A stretch of 37,502 nt of DNA from the NCBI GenBank assembly GCA_017482485.1, contig JAFUMV010000111.1:1-37502 (forward strand). Reading direction: 5' to 3'. Positions 1 to 8,166 of this stretch are shown here, piece by piece; position 1 is the first letter of the stretch, and every line of letters begins with the position of its first letter. The notes under the pieces are model-generated. The model searched no databases. It had not been told where the DNA came from and saw only the letters and a list, made by a program, of their open reading frames with translations. Source of the stretch: Lachnospiraceae bacterium. Lineage in GTDB: Bacteria > Bacillota > Clostridia > Lachnospirales > Lachnospiraceae. The position numbers were made by a program, and so were the translations under genes.

Positions 1-72
1 ATAAAATTTCTTCGTAATAGTCCGTGAAAATATTTTGTAAGATATTCATAAGACTATTATACGGGAAAAAGA

Positions 73-117
73 AGCAAAAAGAAACCCCACCCCTCAAGAT
101 TGAGGGGCAGGGGAGTT
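73..117 (-). terminator. Intrinsic terminator after glmS
   Basis: On the minus strand a GC-rich hairpin (outer CCCC/GGGG at 85-88 and 110-113, inner CCCCTCAA/TTGAGGGG at 90-97 and 100-107) is followed by a T-rich run (TTTCTTTTT). It lies about 25 bases beyond the glmS stop codon. A second small hairpin (AATAGGC-GAA-GCCTATT, 119-135) sits between the stop and the main terminator; on the plus strand that one is followed by six Ts and could stop plus-strand transcripts. I see nothing recognisable in bases 1-72. Confidence 0.85.
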
Positions 118-137
118 GAATAGGCGAAGCCTATTTT

Positions 138-1964
138 TTATTCCACAGTCACGGATTTTGCCAGGTTTCTCGGTTTATCCACATCCAAGCCTCTGCCCAG
201 AGATACATAGTAGGAAAACAGCTGCAGCGGGATGATGGCAAGAGAGCCCATGAATGGATTTTCCGTTTCCGGCACATAGAGGACATAATCGGCACAATTT
301 TCCATGTCCTTGTGTTTCAGCGTAGTCAGTGCCATGACAAAGGCACCGCGGGTTTTCACCTCGACGATATTGCTGACTGTCTTGGGATAGAGAATGTCCT
401 GGGTAGCGATGGCCACAACCAGAGTGCCTTCCTCCATCAGCGAGATCGTGCCGTGTTTTAATTCGCCGGCTGCATAGGCTTCTGAGTGAATATAGGAAAT
501 TTCCTTCAATTTCAGGGAGCCTTCCAGAGAAATGGCATAGTCAATGCCTCTGCCCATGAAGAAAATATGCTCTGTTGCCAGATAGTGGTTTGCGAAGAAC
601 TGTATTTTTTCCTTCTGGGACAGCAGGGTTTCAATCTGATCAGGCAGCAGCTTCAGCGCATCCAGCAGTTTGGCAAACTGTTCCGGTGAGATAGTGCCCC
701 GAATCCGGGCAAATTTCATGGCCAGCATATAGAAGACAGCCAGCTGGCAGCTGTAGGCCTTTGTGGTTGCAACGGAGATTTCCGGTCCTGCCCAGGTGTA
801 GAGAACCGAATCAGCCTCTCTTGCGATGGAACTTCCTACCACGTTGACGATAGCCAGCACCTTGCTTTTGTGCTTTTTGGCATCCCGCAGGGCCGCCAGT
901 GAATCAGCGGTTTCTCCGGACTGACTGACGATGATTACCAGCGAGTCAGGGGTGTAAATGGGATTGCGGTAGCGGAATTCACTGGCAAGATCGGTTTCGG
1001 TGGGAATTCTTGCCAGGCTTTCCAGCACATATTTGCCGGTGACACCTGTGTGATAGGCGGAACCGCAGGCCACGATGGAAATATGTTTCAGATTTCTGAT
1101 TTCTTCTTCACTGAGGCCAAGTTCGCCCAGATCGATATCGTTGTTGCTGATGCGGGGAGAGATGGTATCCCGGACAGCTTTAGGCTGTTCATGAATTTCC
1201 TTGAGCATGAAATGCTCATAGCCCCCTTTTTCCGCAGCGTGGATATCCCAGTCGATGGTAACGGGCTGCTTTTCGATGGATTCGCCGTCGATGTTGAAGA
1301 AACGGGTGTGCTCGTTGGAAAGACAGGCAATTTCTTCATTTTCCATATAGTAAACATTTCTTGTATAATGCAGGATGGCGGGGACATCGGAAGCGATGAA
1401 TTTGCCGTCATCGCTGACGCCCACGATCAGCGGACTGTCCTTACGGGCAGCATAGATATGGTGCGGATGATCCAGAAACATGATGCCCAGCGCGTAAGAG
1501 CCCTCTACGCGGTGCATGACCTTTTCGATGGCATCCACAGGATCGCCATGATAATATTCGGTGAGCATATGGGCAAGCACCTCCGTGTCTGTTTCAGAGG
1601 CGAAATGATAGCCTTTCTTTTCCAGACGCTGTTTTAATTTCCCATAGTTTTCAATAATCCCGTTGTGAACGACCGCAATGGTATTTTCTTCGTTCATATG
1701 CGGATGCGCATTGGTATCGGAAGGGCAGCCATGAGTTGCCCAGCGGGTATGCCCCACACCGCAAAAACCGGGCATGGATGCGCCATGATGCGTCATCTCA
1801 TCCAGTACCCGCAGCCGTCCCATGGCCTTTTCCATATGTATTTTTTCACCGTCAAAAACGGCCACGCCGGCTGAATCATATCCCCGATACTCCAGTTTTG
1901 CCAGTCCATCCAGAATGATAGGAGCTGCCTGCTGTTTTCCGATATATCCTGCAATACCGCACAT
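138..1964 (-). CDS. glmS: Glutamine--fructose-6-phosphate aminotransferase (isomerizing)
   Basis: Makes glucosamine-6-phosphate from fructose-6-phosphate using the amide of glutamine, the first committed step to UDP-GlcNAc and peptidoglycan; cytoplasmic. The protein is 608 aa, the normal family length. It starts Met-Cys-Gly-Ile, so Cys2 is the N-terminal amidotransferase nucleophile. The class II glutaminase domain covers about residues 1-230 (HTRWATHG and HNGIIENY motifs), followed by two SIS sugar-isomerase domains (about 290-420 and 460-590, with SQSGETADS and a C-terminal PRNLAKSVTVE). The start has an AGGAGG ribosome binding site a few bases upstream. It is the last gene of the leftward group, with its own promoter and attenuator leader carrying the AAAGGC hexaloop seen before amt, glnN and pyrG. 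It ends in TAA. I see no glmS ribozyme; control here appears to be attenuation. Confidence 0.97.
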   Translation of the reverse strand: MCGIAGYIGKQQAAPIILDGLAKLEYRGYDSAGVAVFDGEKIHMEKAMGRLRVLDEMTHHGASMPGFCGVGHTRWATHGCPSDTNAHPHMNEENTIAVVHNGIIENYGKLKQRLEKKGYHFASETDTEVLAHMLTEYYHGDPVDAIEKVMHRVEGSYALGIMFLDHPHHIYAARKDSPLIVGVSDDGKFIASDVPAILHYTRNVYYMENEEIACLSNEHTRFFNIDGESIEKQPVTIDWDIHAAEKGGYEHFMLKEIHEQPKAVRDTISPRISNNDIDLGELGLSEEEIRNLKHISIVACGSAYHTGVTGKYVLESLARIPTETDLASEFRYRNPIYTPDSLVIIVSQSGETADSLAALRDAKKHKSKVLAIVNVVGSSIAREADSVLYTWAGPEISVATTKAYSCQLAVFYMLAMKFARIRGTISPEQFAKLLDALKLLPDQIETLLSQKEKIQFFANHYLATEHIFFMGRGIDYAISLEGSLKLKEISYIHSEAYAAGELKHGTISLMEEGTLVVAIATQDILYPKTVSNIVEVKTRGAFVMALTTLKHKDMENCADYVLYVPETENPFMGSLAIIPLQLFSYYVSLGRGLDVDKPRNLAKSVTVE

Positions 1965-1993
1965 AAATTGTTCCTCCTGTTTAAAAAGTACAT

Positions 1994-2045
1994 AAAAAAG
2001 GGCGCAATTACCGAAAGAATTCCCCCGATAAAGCGCCTTTGCTTT
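1994..2045 (-). promoter_or_regulatory. ANTAR-type P2 hairpin overlapping an attenuator, glmS leader
   Basis: Reading the minus strand, AAAGC-AAAGGC-GCTTT (2045 down to 2030) forms a 5-bp stem with a hexaloop having A at position 1 and G at position 4, the loop signature known for ANTAR-binding RNAs. The loop and 3' arm are also the 5' arm of a terminator: AAAGGCGC (2040-2033) pairs with GCGCC(C)TTT (2005-1997), with an inner helix between, then a run of Ts. The two folds are mutually exclusive. A convincing first hairpin (P1) is not obvious. The only A1/G4 candidate, TTCT-AAGGGT-AGAA at 2086-2073, overlaps the predicted promoter. Confidence 0.72.
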
Positions 2046-2085
2046 TTACATTATATTCAGTTTGAAAATGTTTTCTACCCTTAGA

Positions 2086-2113
2086 AGTATACACGAATCT
2101 GTCTGAAAGTCAA
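2086..2113 (-). promoter_or_regulatory. Sigma-A promoter for glmS
   Basis: On the minus strand TTGACT (2113-2108), a 16-base spacer and TATACT (2091-2086). The expected start near 2079 gives a leader of about 110 nt that contains the attenuator. Confidence 0.7.
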
Positions 2114-2156
2114 GAAGTTACTGTGAACTGTAGTAGTAGCACCGGTAAACAGCAAT

Positions 2157-2196
2157 AAAAAACCCCGTACCGCAAAGCCTCATGGGGTACGGGGAT
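2157..2196 (-). terminator. Intrinsic terminator after amt
   Basis: On the minus strand CCCCGTACC and GGTACGGGG (plus-strand positions 2163-2171 and 2186-2194) form a 9-bp stem followed by TTTTTT. It lies just past the amt stop at 2221 and separates amt from the glmS promoter. Confidence 0.88.
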
Positions 2197-2220
2197 ATTT
2201 GTTATGCCTGCGCGTTATCT

Positions 2221-3969
2221 TTATTCCACATCCTGCAGTGCTGCGAAGCCTTCTTCGCCGGTACGAACTTTTACGACCTGACTTACGTTGTATACGAAGA
2301 TCTTGCCATCGCCGATATGACCGGTGTAAAGCGTCTTCTTAGCTGCTTCAATCACATCTGCAACCGGAATCTTGCTGACAACAACTTCAATCTTAACCTT
2401 CGGAAGCAGAGTAGCATCGACTTCAACACCACGATACATGCTGCCTGCGCCTTTCTGGATACCACAGCCCATAACCTGTGTTACGGTCATGCCGGTTACA
2501 CCCAGATCGTTCATGGCTTTCTTGATCTTTTCGTAGCGGGACAGCTTTGCGATAATGACTACTTTGTAAATGCCGGTATCTGCAGCAGCAGGTGCCTGTG
2601 CAACTTTGACTGCAGCTGCCTTCTGCACTTCGGAAGCTTTCTCGTAATCGGAAGTTCCCAGATCTGTGTTTTCGTTTACATCCATTGTCATGGTGTTGGA
2701 AATATCCATGATGGAGAAGCCTGCATATGCGGAAGTAAGACCGTGCTCACAGGAATCCAGACCAACGATTTCTTCATCTTCAGAAACGCGAAGTCCAACA
2801 GTTGCCTTAATGATTAAGAAGCCGATTGTGATGGTAATGGCAGTCCATGTGATAACTGTGATAAAGCCAAGAAGCTGCAGACCAAGCTGTGTAAATCCGC
2901 CGCCGTAGAATAGACCAACAACGGTGTCGTTGCCGGGAGCAGTTGTGGTTGCAAACAGACCAACTGCGATGGTGCCCCAGATACCGTTGAAGAAGTGAAC
3001 GGCAACCGCACCAACCGGATCGTCAACATGTAATACATAATCCAAAAACCATACGCCGAATACGACTAAAAGACCGGCTACAATACCGATGATGGAAGCG
3101 CCCAGGGCATCCACCACATCACAGCCTGCTGTAACAGCTACCAGACCTGCCAAAGAAGCATTTAAGCACATGGAAACATCGGGCTTACCGTACTTGATCC
3201 AGGTAAAAATCATACAGGATACCGTTGCGAGGGAGGGAGCAATCGTTGTGGTAAGGAATACGGAAGCCAGCTGATCTACGCTCGTGCAGGCTGCACCGTT
3301 GAAACCGTACCAGCCAAACCACAGAATGAATACACCAAGGCATCCGATCGGCAGGTTGTGACCGGGGAATGCGTTTACTTTTACAACTTTGCCGTTTTTG
3401 TCTTTTTCAAACTTGCCGATACGTCCGCCCAGCATCTTTGCACCGATCAGTGCGCTGGTACCGCCTACCATGTGAATGGCACAGGAACCTGCAAAATCAT
3501 GGAAGCCAAGCTGTGCAAGCCAGCCGCCGCCCCAGATCCAGTGTGCTTCAATGGGGTAGATCAAAGCGGAAATAATTGCGGAATAAATACAATAGGATAA
3601 AAACTTTGTTCTTTCTGCCATGGCACCGGATACGATGGTCGCGGTGGTTGCGCAGAATACCAGGTTAAATACGAAACTGGAAAAATCAAAGTTTTCATAT
3701 GCTGTGAAGATATCAAGACCGGGTTTGCCGATAAAACCGAACATATCCTCACCAAGCAGCAGGCCGAAGCCGATCAGGATGAACACTACTGTACCGATAC
3801 AGAAGTCCATCAGGTTCTTCATCAGGATGTTGCCTGCGTTTTTTGCTCTGGTGAAACCTGTCTCCACCATTGCGAAACCTGCCTGCATCCAGAATACCAA
3901 TGCAGCACCAATCAAAAACCAGACACTGAATACTTCACCGGTTACGGCACTTAAAATTTCTTCTGTCAT
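2221..3969 (-). CDS. amt: Ammonium transporter with fused C-terminal PII domain
   Basis: Membrane ammonium channel of the Amt/AmtB family (residues about 10-400, around eleven membrane segments) joined to a complete PII (GlnB/GlnK) signal domain (about 467-575). The conserved twin-histidine pore residues correspond to His166 (in AGSCAIHMVGG) and His325 (in GAVAVHFFNG). The PII part shows GMTVTQVMGCG, YRGVEVD, LPKVKIEVV and TGHIGDGKIFV. An Ala/Val-rich linker (about 430-466) connects the two. In the T-loop, Tyr512 matches E. coli Tyr46, but the uridylylation site Tyr51 is Val517, so classical GlnD control is not expected. Usually the PII partner is a separate gene next to amtB; here the fusion guarantees one PII per channel subunit. 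The gene lies between purF and glmS with its own attenuator leader. Start chosen at ATG 3969 with GGAGG upstream. Length 582 aa. Confidence 0.95.
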   Translation of the reverse strand: MTEEILSAVTGEVFSVWFLIGAALVFWMQAGFAMVETGFTRAKNAGNILMKNLMDFCIGTVVFILIGFGLLLGEDMFGFIGKPGLDIFTAYENFDFSSFVFNLVFCATTATIVSGAMAERTKFLSYCIYSAIISALIYPIEAHWIWGGGWLAQLGFHDFAGSCAIHMVGGTSALIGAKMLGGRIGKFEKDKNGKVVKVNAFPGHNLPIGCLGVFILWFGWYGFNGAACTSVDQLASVFLTTTIAPSLATVSCMIFTWIKYGKPDVSMCLNASLAGLVAVTAGCDVVDALGASIIGIVAGLLVVFGVWFLDYVLHVDDPVGAVAVHFFNGIWGTIAVGLFATTTAPGNDTVVGLFYGGGFTQLGLQLLGFITVITWTAITITIGFLIIKATVGLRVSEDEEIVGLDSCEHGLTSAYAGFSIMDISNTMTMDVNENTDLGTSDYEKASEVQKAAAVKVAQAPAAADTGIYKVVIIAKLSRYEKIKKAMNDLGVTGMTVTQVMGCGIQKGAGSMYRGVEVDATLLPKVKIEVVVSKIPVADVIEAAKKTLYTGHIGDGKIFVYNVSQVVKVRTGEEGFAALQDVE

Positions 3970-4055
3970 AATTTTTTCCTCCTCATATTACTTTTTTATA
4001 GCCACAGGCTGTTATGTAAGTGGGGGTGCCTGAATGCTAACGGAATTGCTTTTTT

Positions 4056-4117
4056 GAAAATACAAAGGCGCGTCTTTTCTCAATCAGGGGGGAGAGAAAA
4101 GAACGCGCCTTTGCGTT
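4056..4117 (-). promoter_or_regulatory. ANTAR-type P2 hairpin overlapping an attenuator, amt leader
   Basis: On the minus strand AACGC-AAAGGC-GCGTT (4117 down to 4102) is a 5-bp stem with the AAAGGC hexaloop. Its loop and 3' arm belong to the terminator stem CAAAGGCGCG/CGCGCCTTTG (4113-4104 with 4072-4063), extended inward by a TCTTTTCT/AGAAAAGA helix and followed by a T-rich stretch (4063-4056). A possible P1 just upstream (TACTG/CAGTA arms, 4149 to 4129) has a seven-base loop starting AATG, with A1 and G4 kept, but it is imperfect. Confidence 0.72.
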
Positions 4118-4153
4118 TTCAGATATACTGCGTAACCATTACAGTAAAGGGGT

Positions 4154-4200
4154 GCGAACCGACCTTTTGAAACTTTGCAGGGGTTTTGAAGTCGGTCCGC
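4154..4200 (-). promoter_or_regulatory. Stable hairpin in the purF-amt gap
   Basis: GCGAACCGAC (4154-4163) and GTCGGTCCGC (4191-4200) pair over 10 bp with one G-U on the minus strand. The loop is 27 bases with weak internal pairing. No T-run follows on either strand, so it is not a standard terminator. It may stabilise the 3' end of purF or shape the amt leader. I found no convincing promoter for amt alone, so amt may be read from glnN-purF. Confidence 0.5.
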
Positions 4201-4268
4201 AAAGGGTGAGTAAAAAGGATAAACGGTTTTACTCTATTTAAAGAATGCCTGACAACCAAAGGGGAGAG

Positions 4269-5657
4269 TTATACAGGGTAGTGGTTGTCAAAACACGCTT
4301 TACAAAGTGGTAGGTCCCCGGTCATCTGTTTTAAATCTTCCAGTTTCATATAACCGAGGGAATCTGCGCCAATTTGTGCACAGATCTGTTTGGCTGTGTG
4401 GGAAGAGGCAATCAGCTGGTCGTTACTGGGAACATCGGTTCCGTAATAACACGGGTATAAAAAAGGAGGGGAGCTGATGCGTACGTGGACTTCCTTTGCT
4501 CCGGCTTTCCTGAGCATGCTGATGAGGTTTGCGATTGTGGTTCCGCGAACAATGGAGTCATCGATCAGGACGAGCCTTTTTCCTTTTACAACGCTTTCCA
4601 GGACGCTCAGCTTTAAATGGACAGCTGATTCACGCTCCCTTTGGGTGGGTTTGATGAAAGTCCTTCCCACATAACTGTTTTTATGAAATGCAAGGGCAAA
4701 CGGCAGGCCTGCAGCCTGTGCATATCCCATTGCAGCTGCCAGACCGGAGTCAGGAACTCCGGTGACAAGATCCGCTTCCACCGGATAAGAGTTTGCAAGT
4801 GCCCATCCGGCACGGATTCTTGCGTCATATATGTTGATTTTGTCCATCCTGGAATCCAGTCGGGCAAAATAGATGTATTCAAAAATACAGTGTGCATGCT
4901 TTTCCTGGGTCAGTCGGTAATCGGAATGAATGCCGTTTTTATCAATGGTGATGATTTCTCCCGGATTGATATCGCGGACAAATTCCGCATCCACAGCGGT
5001 GAGTGCACAGCTTTCTGAAGCGAGTATGTAGCTGTCATTGCGTTTCCCCAGGCAGAGCGGTTTTAATCCAAAGGGATCACGGACGCCGATCAGTTTTCTG
5101 GGACTCATGACGACGAGGGCGTAACCGCCTTTTATTTTACCGGCTGTTTCAAAAATCGCATCCTCCACACATTTTACATGAGGACGTTCCCTTGCGATAC
5201 AGTAGGCAATGACTTCGGAATCCGTAGTGGTATGAAATATCGCTCCGTTTTCTTCCATCTGCGCTCTGATTTCATCCGCATTGGTGATATTGCCGTTATG
5301 GGCCAATGCCAGTGTACCTTTTAAATAGTTCAAAACCAGAGGCTGTGCATTTTCGGGGATGCTTGCTCCTGTTGTGGAATAGCGGACATGACCGATGCCG
5401 ATATTGCCGTGCAGCAAACTTAAGGTGTCAGGGTGAAAAACCTCACTTACAAGTCCCATGGCTTTGTGAGAAGAAACATTCCCTCTGGGACCGAAGGTAT
5501 CACACACTGCGATGCCGGCTGCTTCCTGACCTCTGTGCTGCAATGCACACAAACCATAATATATGGAAGGAGCAGCGGCGCTGCCGTCGGGATTAAAAAT
5601 CCCGAACACGCCGCATGCCTCTTTTAGTTTATCATTTTCCAGTGCTTGTATGGACAT
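4269..5657 (-). CDS. purF: Amidophosphoribosyltransferase
   Basis: Catalyses the first committed step of purine synthesis, PRPP plus glutamine to phosphoribosylamine. The 462-aa protein begins with a 14-residue propeptide ending before Cys15 (EACGVFGIF), the nucleophile exposed by processing in the Bacillus-type enzyme. The glutaminase domain runs to about 230 (QHRGQEAAGIA, HNGNITN); the phosphoribosyltransferase domain shows the PRPP loop VLIDDSIVRGTT and the DSGLAAAMGYA region. Cysteines near the C-terminus (KQICAQIG and LCKACF) fit the Fe-S ligands of Bacillus PurF. It lies 56 bp behind glnN, so it is almost certainly co-transcribed and shares that gene's attenuator. Its location away from other pur genes and beside glutamine genes suggests grouping by glutamine use rather than by pathway. 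Start ATG at 5657; a GGAAGG-like ribosome site lies upstream. Confidence 0.96.
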   Translation of the reverse strand: MSIQALENDKLKEACGVFGIFNPDGSAAAPSIYYGLCALQHRGQEAAGIAVCDTFGPRGNVSSHKAMGLVSEVFHPDTLSLLHGNIGIGHVRYSTTGASIPENAQPLVLNYLKGTLALAHNGNITNADEIRAQMEENGAIFHTTTDSEVIAYCIARERPHVKCVEDAIFETAGKIKGGYALVVMSPRKLIGVRDPFGLKPLCLGKRNDSYILASESCALTAVDAEFVRDINPGEIITIDKNGIHSDYRLTQEKHAHCIFEYIYFARLDSRMDKINIYDARIRAGWALANSYPVEADLVTGVPDSGLAAAMGYAQAAGLPFALAFHKNSYVGRTFIKPTQRERESAVHLKLSVLESVVKGKRLVLIDDSIVRGTTIANLISMLRKAGAKEVHVRISSPPFLYPCYYGTDVPSNDQLIASSHTAKQICAQIGADSLGYMKLEDLKQMTGDLPLCKACFDNHYPV

Positions 5658-5713
5658 GATGTCTTTTCCTTCCTGATAAAGAGAATGCTGAGCATAATCA
5701 GCAGGAACCGCTT

Positions 5714-7810
5714 TTATACGGAGAAGAGCAGTGTCTCATAGTTCGGATAAGGAAGGATGCTGTCAGGCAGATATACCTCTGCGGCATCAGCTACGCTGCG
5801 GATGGCATCCATGTCAGCCAGAACTGTTTCATGATAGAATTTTGCAGCTTCAAGCATGTTGTCCAGACCTTCTGCTGTCTTTGTATCAGCTTCCAGCTTT
5901 TCTTCAGCTTCATAGAGCGCTTCATAGTAACCTGCAAGCTTTGTGAGCAGCTTGGTTTCTGCAACGCAGGGAAGATCAGCAACAGCCTTTTTGCCGGAAA
6001 TGGAGCAGGTAACTTCATCTGTGTACTCCATCAGAGCGGGTAAAAATTCGCGGCGGATCATATCCTGCAGAGTCTTTGCTTCGATGTGAAGTGTCTTGCA
6101 GTAGTTCTCCAGCAGAATTTCATATCTGGAGAAGATTTCGCCTTCTGTAAAGATCTTATGGCTGGTGAACAGCTTGACATTTTTTTCAGCAATAAAGCTG
6201 GGCAGTGCTTCGGGCGTGGACTTTAAGTTGTAAAGACCGCGTTTTTCGGCTTCCTCAACCCACTCATCCGTGTAGCCGTTGCCGTTGAAGATGATCTTCT
6301 TGTGCTTTAAGATAGCGCGTTTTACAAGAGCGTGAACCGCTTCATCCATCTTGTCAGCAGGGGTATCTTTCAGTTCATCATAGAACTGGCTAAGGGCCTC
6401 TGCCACTGCGGTATTAAGTACGATATTGGGACCGGCAACGGAAATGGAGGAACCCAGCATACGGAATTCAAATTTATTGCCCGTAAAAGCAAAAGGTGAG
6501 GTACGGTTTCTGTCGGTATTATCCTTAAAGAAATGAGGAAGTACGGCTGCTCCGGTTTCCATCTGCACTTTCTGATGCTTTCCGAAGAAAGTATCGTTTT
6601 CGATGGAATCTAAAACTGCTGTCAGTTCATCGCCCAGGAAAATGGATACGATTGCCGGAGGTGCTTCGTTCGCGCCAAGTCTGTGATCGTTGCCTGCGCT
6701 TGCTACGGAAACACGCATCAGATCTGCATATTCATCAACTGCCTTGATGACAGCCATCAAAAATACCAGAAACTGAATATTCTCAGCAGGAGTGCGGCCG
6801 GGATCCAGAAGGTTTACGCCGGTGTTTGTAACCATGGACCAGTTGTTGTGTTTGCCGGAACCGTTGATGCCATCGAAAGGTTTTTCGTGAAGCAGGCAAA
6901 CCAGTCCGTGTTTGTCAGCAACTTTTTTCATGATTTCCATGGTCAGCTGGTTGTGATCAACCGCGATGTTTGCAGTATCGAAAATGGGTGCCAGCTCATG
7001 CTGGGAAGGAGCCACTTCGTTATGTTTGGTTTTGGCAGGAATGCCCAACTTCCAGAGCTCTTCATCCAGATCATGCATGAAAGCTGCTACGCGGGGCTTT
7101 AAAGCGCCGAAGTAATGATCTTCCATTTCCTGACCCTTGGGAGGCATTGCACCCAGCAGCGTTCTGCCGGTAAAGATCAGGTCTTTTCTCTGTTCGTAAA
7201 GATCCTTATTGATCAGGAAATATTCCTGTTCGGGTCCGATTGTGGTGGAAACACCGGTCACATCGGTCTGGCCCAGCAGATTCAGGATTCTGGTAGCTGC
7301 TTTATTCAAGGCCTCCATGGAACGAAGCAGAGGAGTTTTCTTATCCAGCGCTTCGCCGCTGTAGGAGCAGAAAGCGGTGGGAATATATAAGGTTCCATCC
7401 TTGATGAATGCGGGAGAGGTAGGATCCCATGCTGTATAGCCTCTTGCCTCAAAGGTTGCTCTTAAGCCGCCGGAGGGAAAGCTGGAAGCATCGGGTTCGC
7501 CCTTTACCAGTTCCTTGCCGGAGAAATCCATGATAATCTGGCCATCGCCGATGGGGCTGATGAAGCTGTCATGCTTTTCTGCGGTGAAACCTGTCATGGG
7601 CTGGAACCAGTGGGTGAAATGTGTTGCACCGTTTTCAACAGCCCACTCCTTCATCGCAACTGCAACGGAGTTTGCAACGTCCAGTTCCAGGTGAGTACCG
7701 TTTTCGATGGTTTTCTTTAATGCCTTATAAATGTCTTTCGGAAGCTTGTCGCGCATCACCTTATCGTTGAATACGAGACTGCCGTAGAGTTCGGGAATAC
7801 TTTTTGCCAT
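5714..7810 (-). CDS. glnN: Glutamine synthetase type III
   Basis: ATP-dependent synthesis of glutamine from glutamate and ammonium. The 698-aa length is that of the GSIII class, much longer than GSI (about 440-470 aa). Class features visible are [14 protein letters not shown] (about 316-329), [28 protein letters not shown] and [10 protein letters not shown], all in the catalytic region, plus a helical C-terminal tail after about 600. It is first in a leftward unit with purF. Its start ([14 protein letters not shown]) has an AGGAG site. The window also encodes a GSI (glnA at 16174), so this organism has two unrelated-class glutamine synthetases in one regulated cluster. The leader contains a promoter-proximal ANTAR-type hairpin/terminator and a second folded segment. 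Confidence 0.97.
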   Translation of the reverse strand: MAKSIPELYGSLVFNDKVMRDKLPKDIYKALKKTIENGTHLELDVANSVAVAMKEWAVENGATHFTHWFQPMTGFTAEKHDSFISPIGDGQIIMDFSGKELVKGEPDASSFPSGGLRATFEARGYTAWDPTSPAFIKDGTLYIPTAFCSYSGEALDKKTPLLRSMEALNKAATRILNLLGQTDVTGVSTTIGPEQEYFLINKDLYEQRKDLIFTGRTLLGAMPPKGQEMEDHYFGALKPRVAAFMHDLDEELWKLGIPAKTKHNEVAPSQHELAPIFDTANIAVDHNQLTMEIMKKVADKHGLVCLLHEKPFDGINGSGKHNNWSMVTNTGVNLLDPGRTPAENIQFLVFLMAVIKAVDEYADLMRVSVASAGNDHRLGANEAPPAIVSIFLGDELTAVLDSIENDTFFGKHQKVQMETGAAVLPHFFKDNTDRNRTSPFAFTGNKFEFRMLGSSISVAGPNIVLNTAVAEALSQFYDELKDTPADKMDEAVHALVKRAILKHKKIIFNGNGYTDEWVEEAEKRGLYNLKSTPEALPSFIAEKNVKLFTSHKIFTEGEIFSRYEILLENYCKTLHIEAKTLQDMIRREFLPALMEYTDEVTCSISGKKAVADLPCVAETKLLTKLAGYYEALYEAEEKLEADTKTAEGLDNMLEAAKFYHETVLADMDAIRSVADAAEVYLPDSILPYPNYETLLFSV

Positions 7811-7834
7811 AACTTTTTCTCCTTTCGATTTTCA

Positions 7835-7909
7835 TGTCCGGTTCGCCGGCCTACCCTGTTGTCGGTGCCAGATATCAGATCAAGGATCTGCCTGGCTCGC
7901 AGCCGGACA
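7835..7909 (-). promoter_or_regulatory. Folded leader segment between the attenuator and glnN
   Basis: TGTCCGG (7835-7841) and CCGGACA (7903-7909) are perfect complements that can close a branched fold. Inside are a hairpin GCCAG...CTGGC (7867-7871 with 7892-7896) topped by AGATC-AAG-GATCT (7877-7889), and a CCGG-CGAA-CCGG-type stem near the closing helix. It lies downstream of the terminator in the glnN transcript. I do not recognise a known riboswitch class. Confidence 0.5.
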
Positions 7910-7952
7910 AACAATGGATGTTACGCTTGGCGCATCATCTCTTTGTTAAAAC

Positions 7953-7995
7953 GAAAAAGGCGCCCTGGAATCATCTTCCAAAGCGCCTTTGCTTT
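7953..7995 (-). promoter_or_regulatory. ANTAR-type P2 hairpin overlapping an attenuator, glnN leader
   Basis: On the minus strand AAAGC-AAAGGC-GCTTT (7995 down to 7980) is identical to the glmS element. Its loop and 3' arm form the terminator stem AAAGGCGC/GCGCCTTT (7990-7983 with 7963-7956), extended inward by TGGAA-GATGA-TTCCA and followed by TTTTTCG. The predicted transcription start is only a few bases upstream of this hairpin, leaving no room for a P1 hairpin in RNA from that promoter. Confidence 0.75.
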
Positions 7996-8004
7996 ATGCA
8001 TCGT

Positions 8005-8033
8005 AGGATACACGTCAAAAAGAAAAATGTCAA
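8005..8033 (-). promoter_or_regulatory. Sigma-A promoter for glnN-purF
   Basis: Minus strand TTGACA (8033-8028), 17-base spacer, TATCCT (8010-8005). The start is expected near 7998, about three bases before the P2 hairpin. Confidence 0.75.
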
Positions 8034-8051
8034 GAGGTTTTTAAAAAAAAT

Positions 8052-8073
8052 ATTGTACTGATTTTTGTACAAT
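8052..8073. promoter_or_regulatory. Inverted repeat between divergent glnN and pyrG promoters
   Basis: ATTGTAC (8052-8058) and GTACAAT (8067-8073) are perfect arms separated by eight bases. The site lies upstream of both -35 boxes (8028-8033 leftward, 8112-8117 rightward), the position expected for a shared operator. No regulator can be assigned from sequence. Confidence 0.45.
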
Positions 8074-8111
8074 GCAATAGTATGCCTTTCATGGGAAAAT
8101 AAAAAAAAGAC

Positions 8112-8140
8112 TTTACAAATGAAAATAAATAGTTTAAACT
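8112..8140 (+). promoter_or_regulatory. Sigma-A promoter for the pyrG-gltBD operon
   Basis: TTTACA (8112-8117), 17-base spacer, TAAACT (8135-8140). The expected start near 8147 leaves about 20 nt before the paired hairpins. Confidence 0.7.
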
Positions 8141-8166
8141 ATACCGCATGAAAAAATGATTTGTTT

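Noticed and set aside
1050-1637. Long frame antisense to glmS
   Set aside because: It lies entirely within a well-supported enzyme gene and has no ribosome site or recognisable domain.
1965-2113. Possible glmS ribozyme/riboswitch upstream of glmS
   Set aside because: The leader is only about 110 nt and lacks the conserved core; its folding is explained by the P2 hairpin and terminator.
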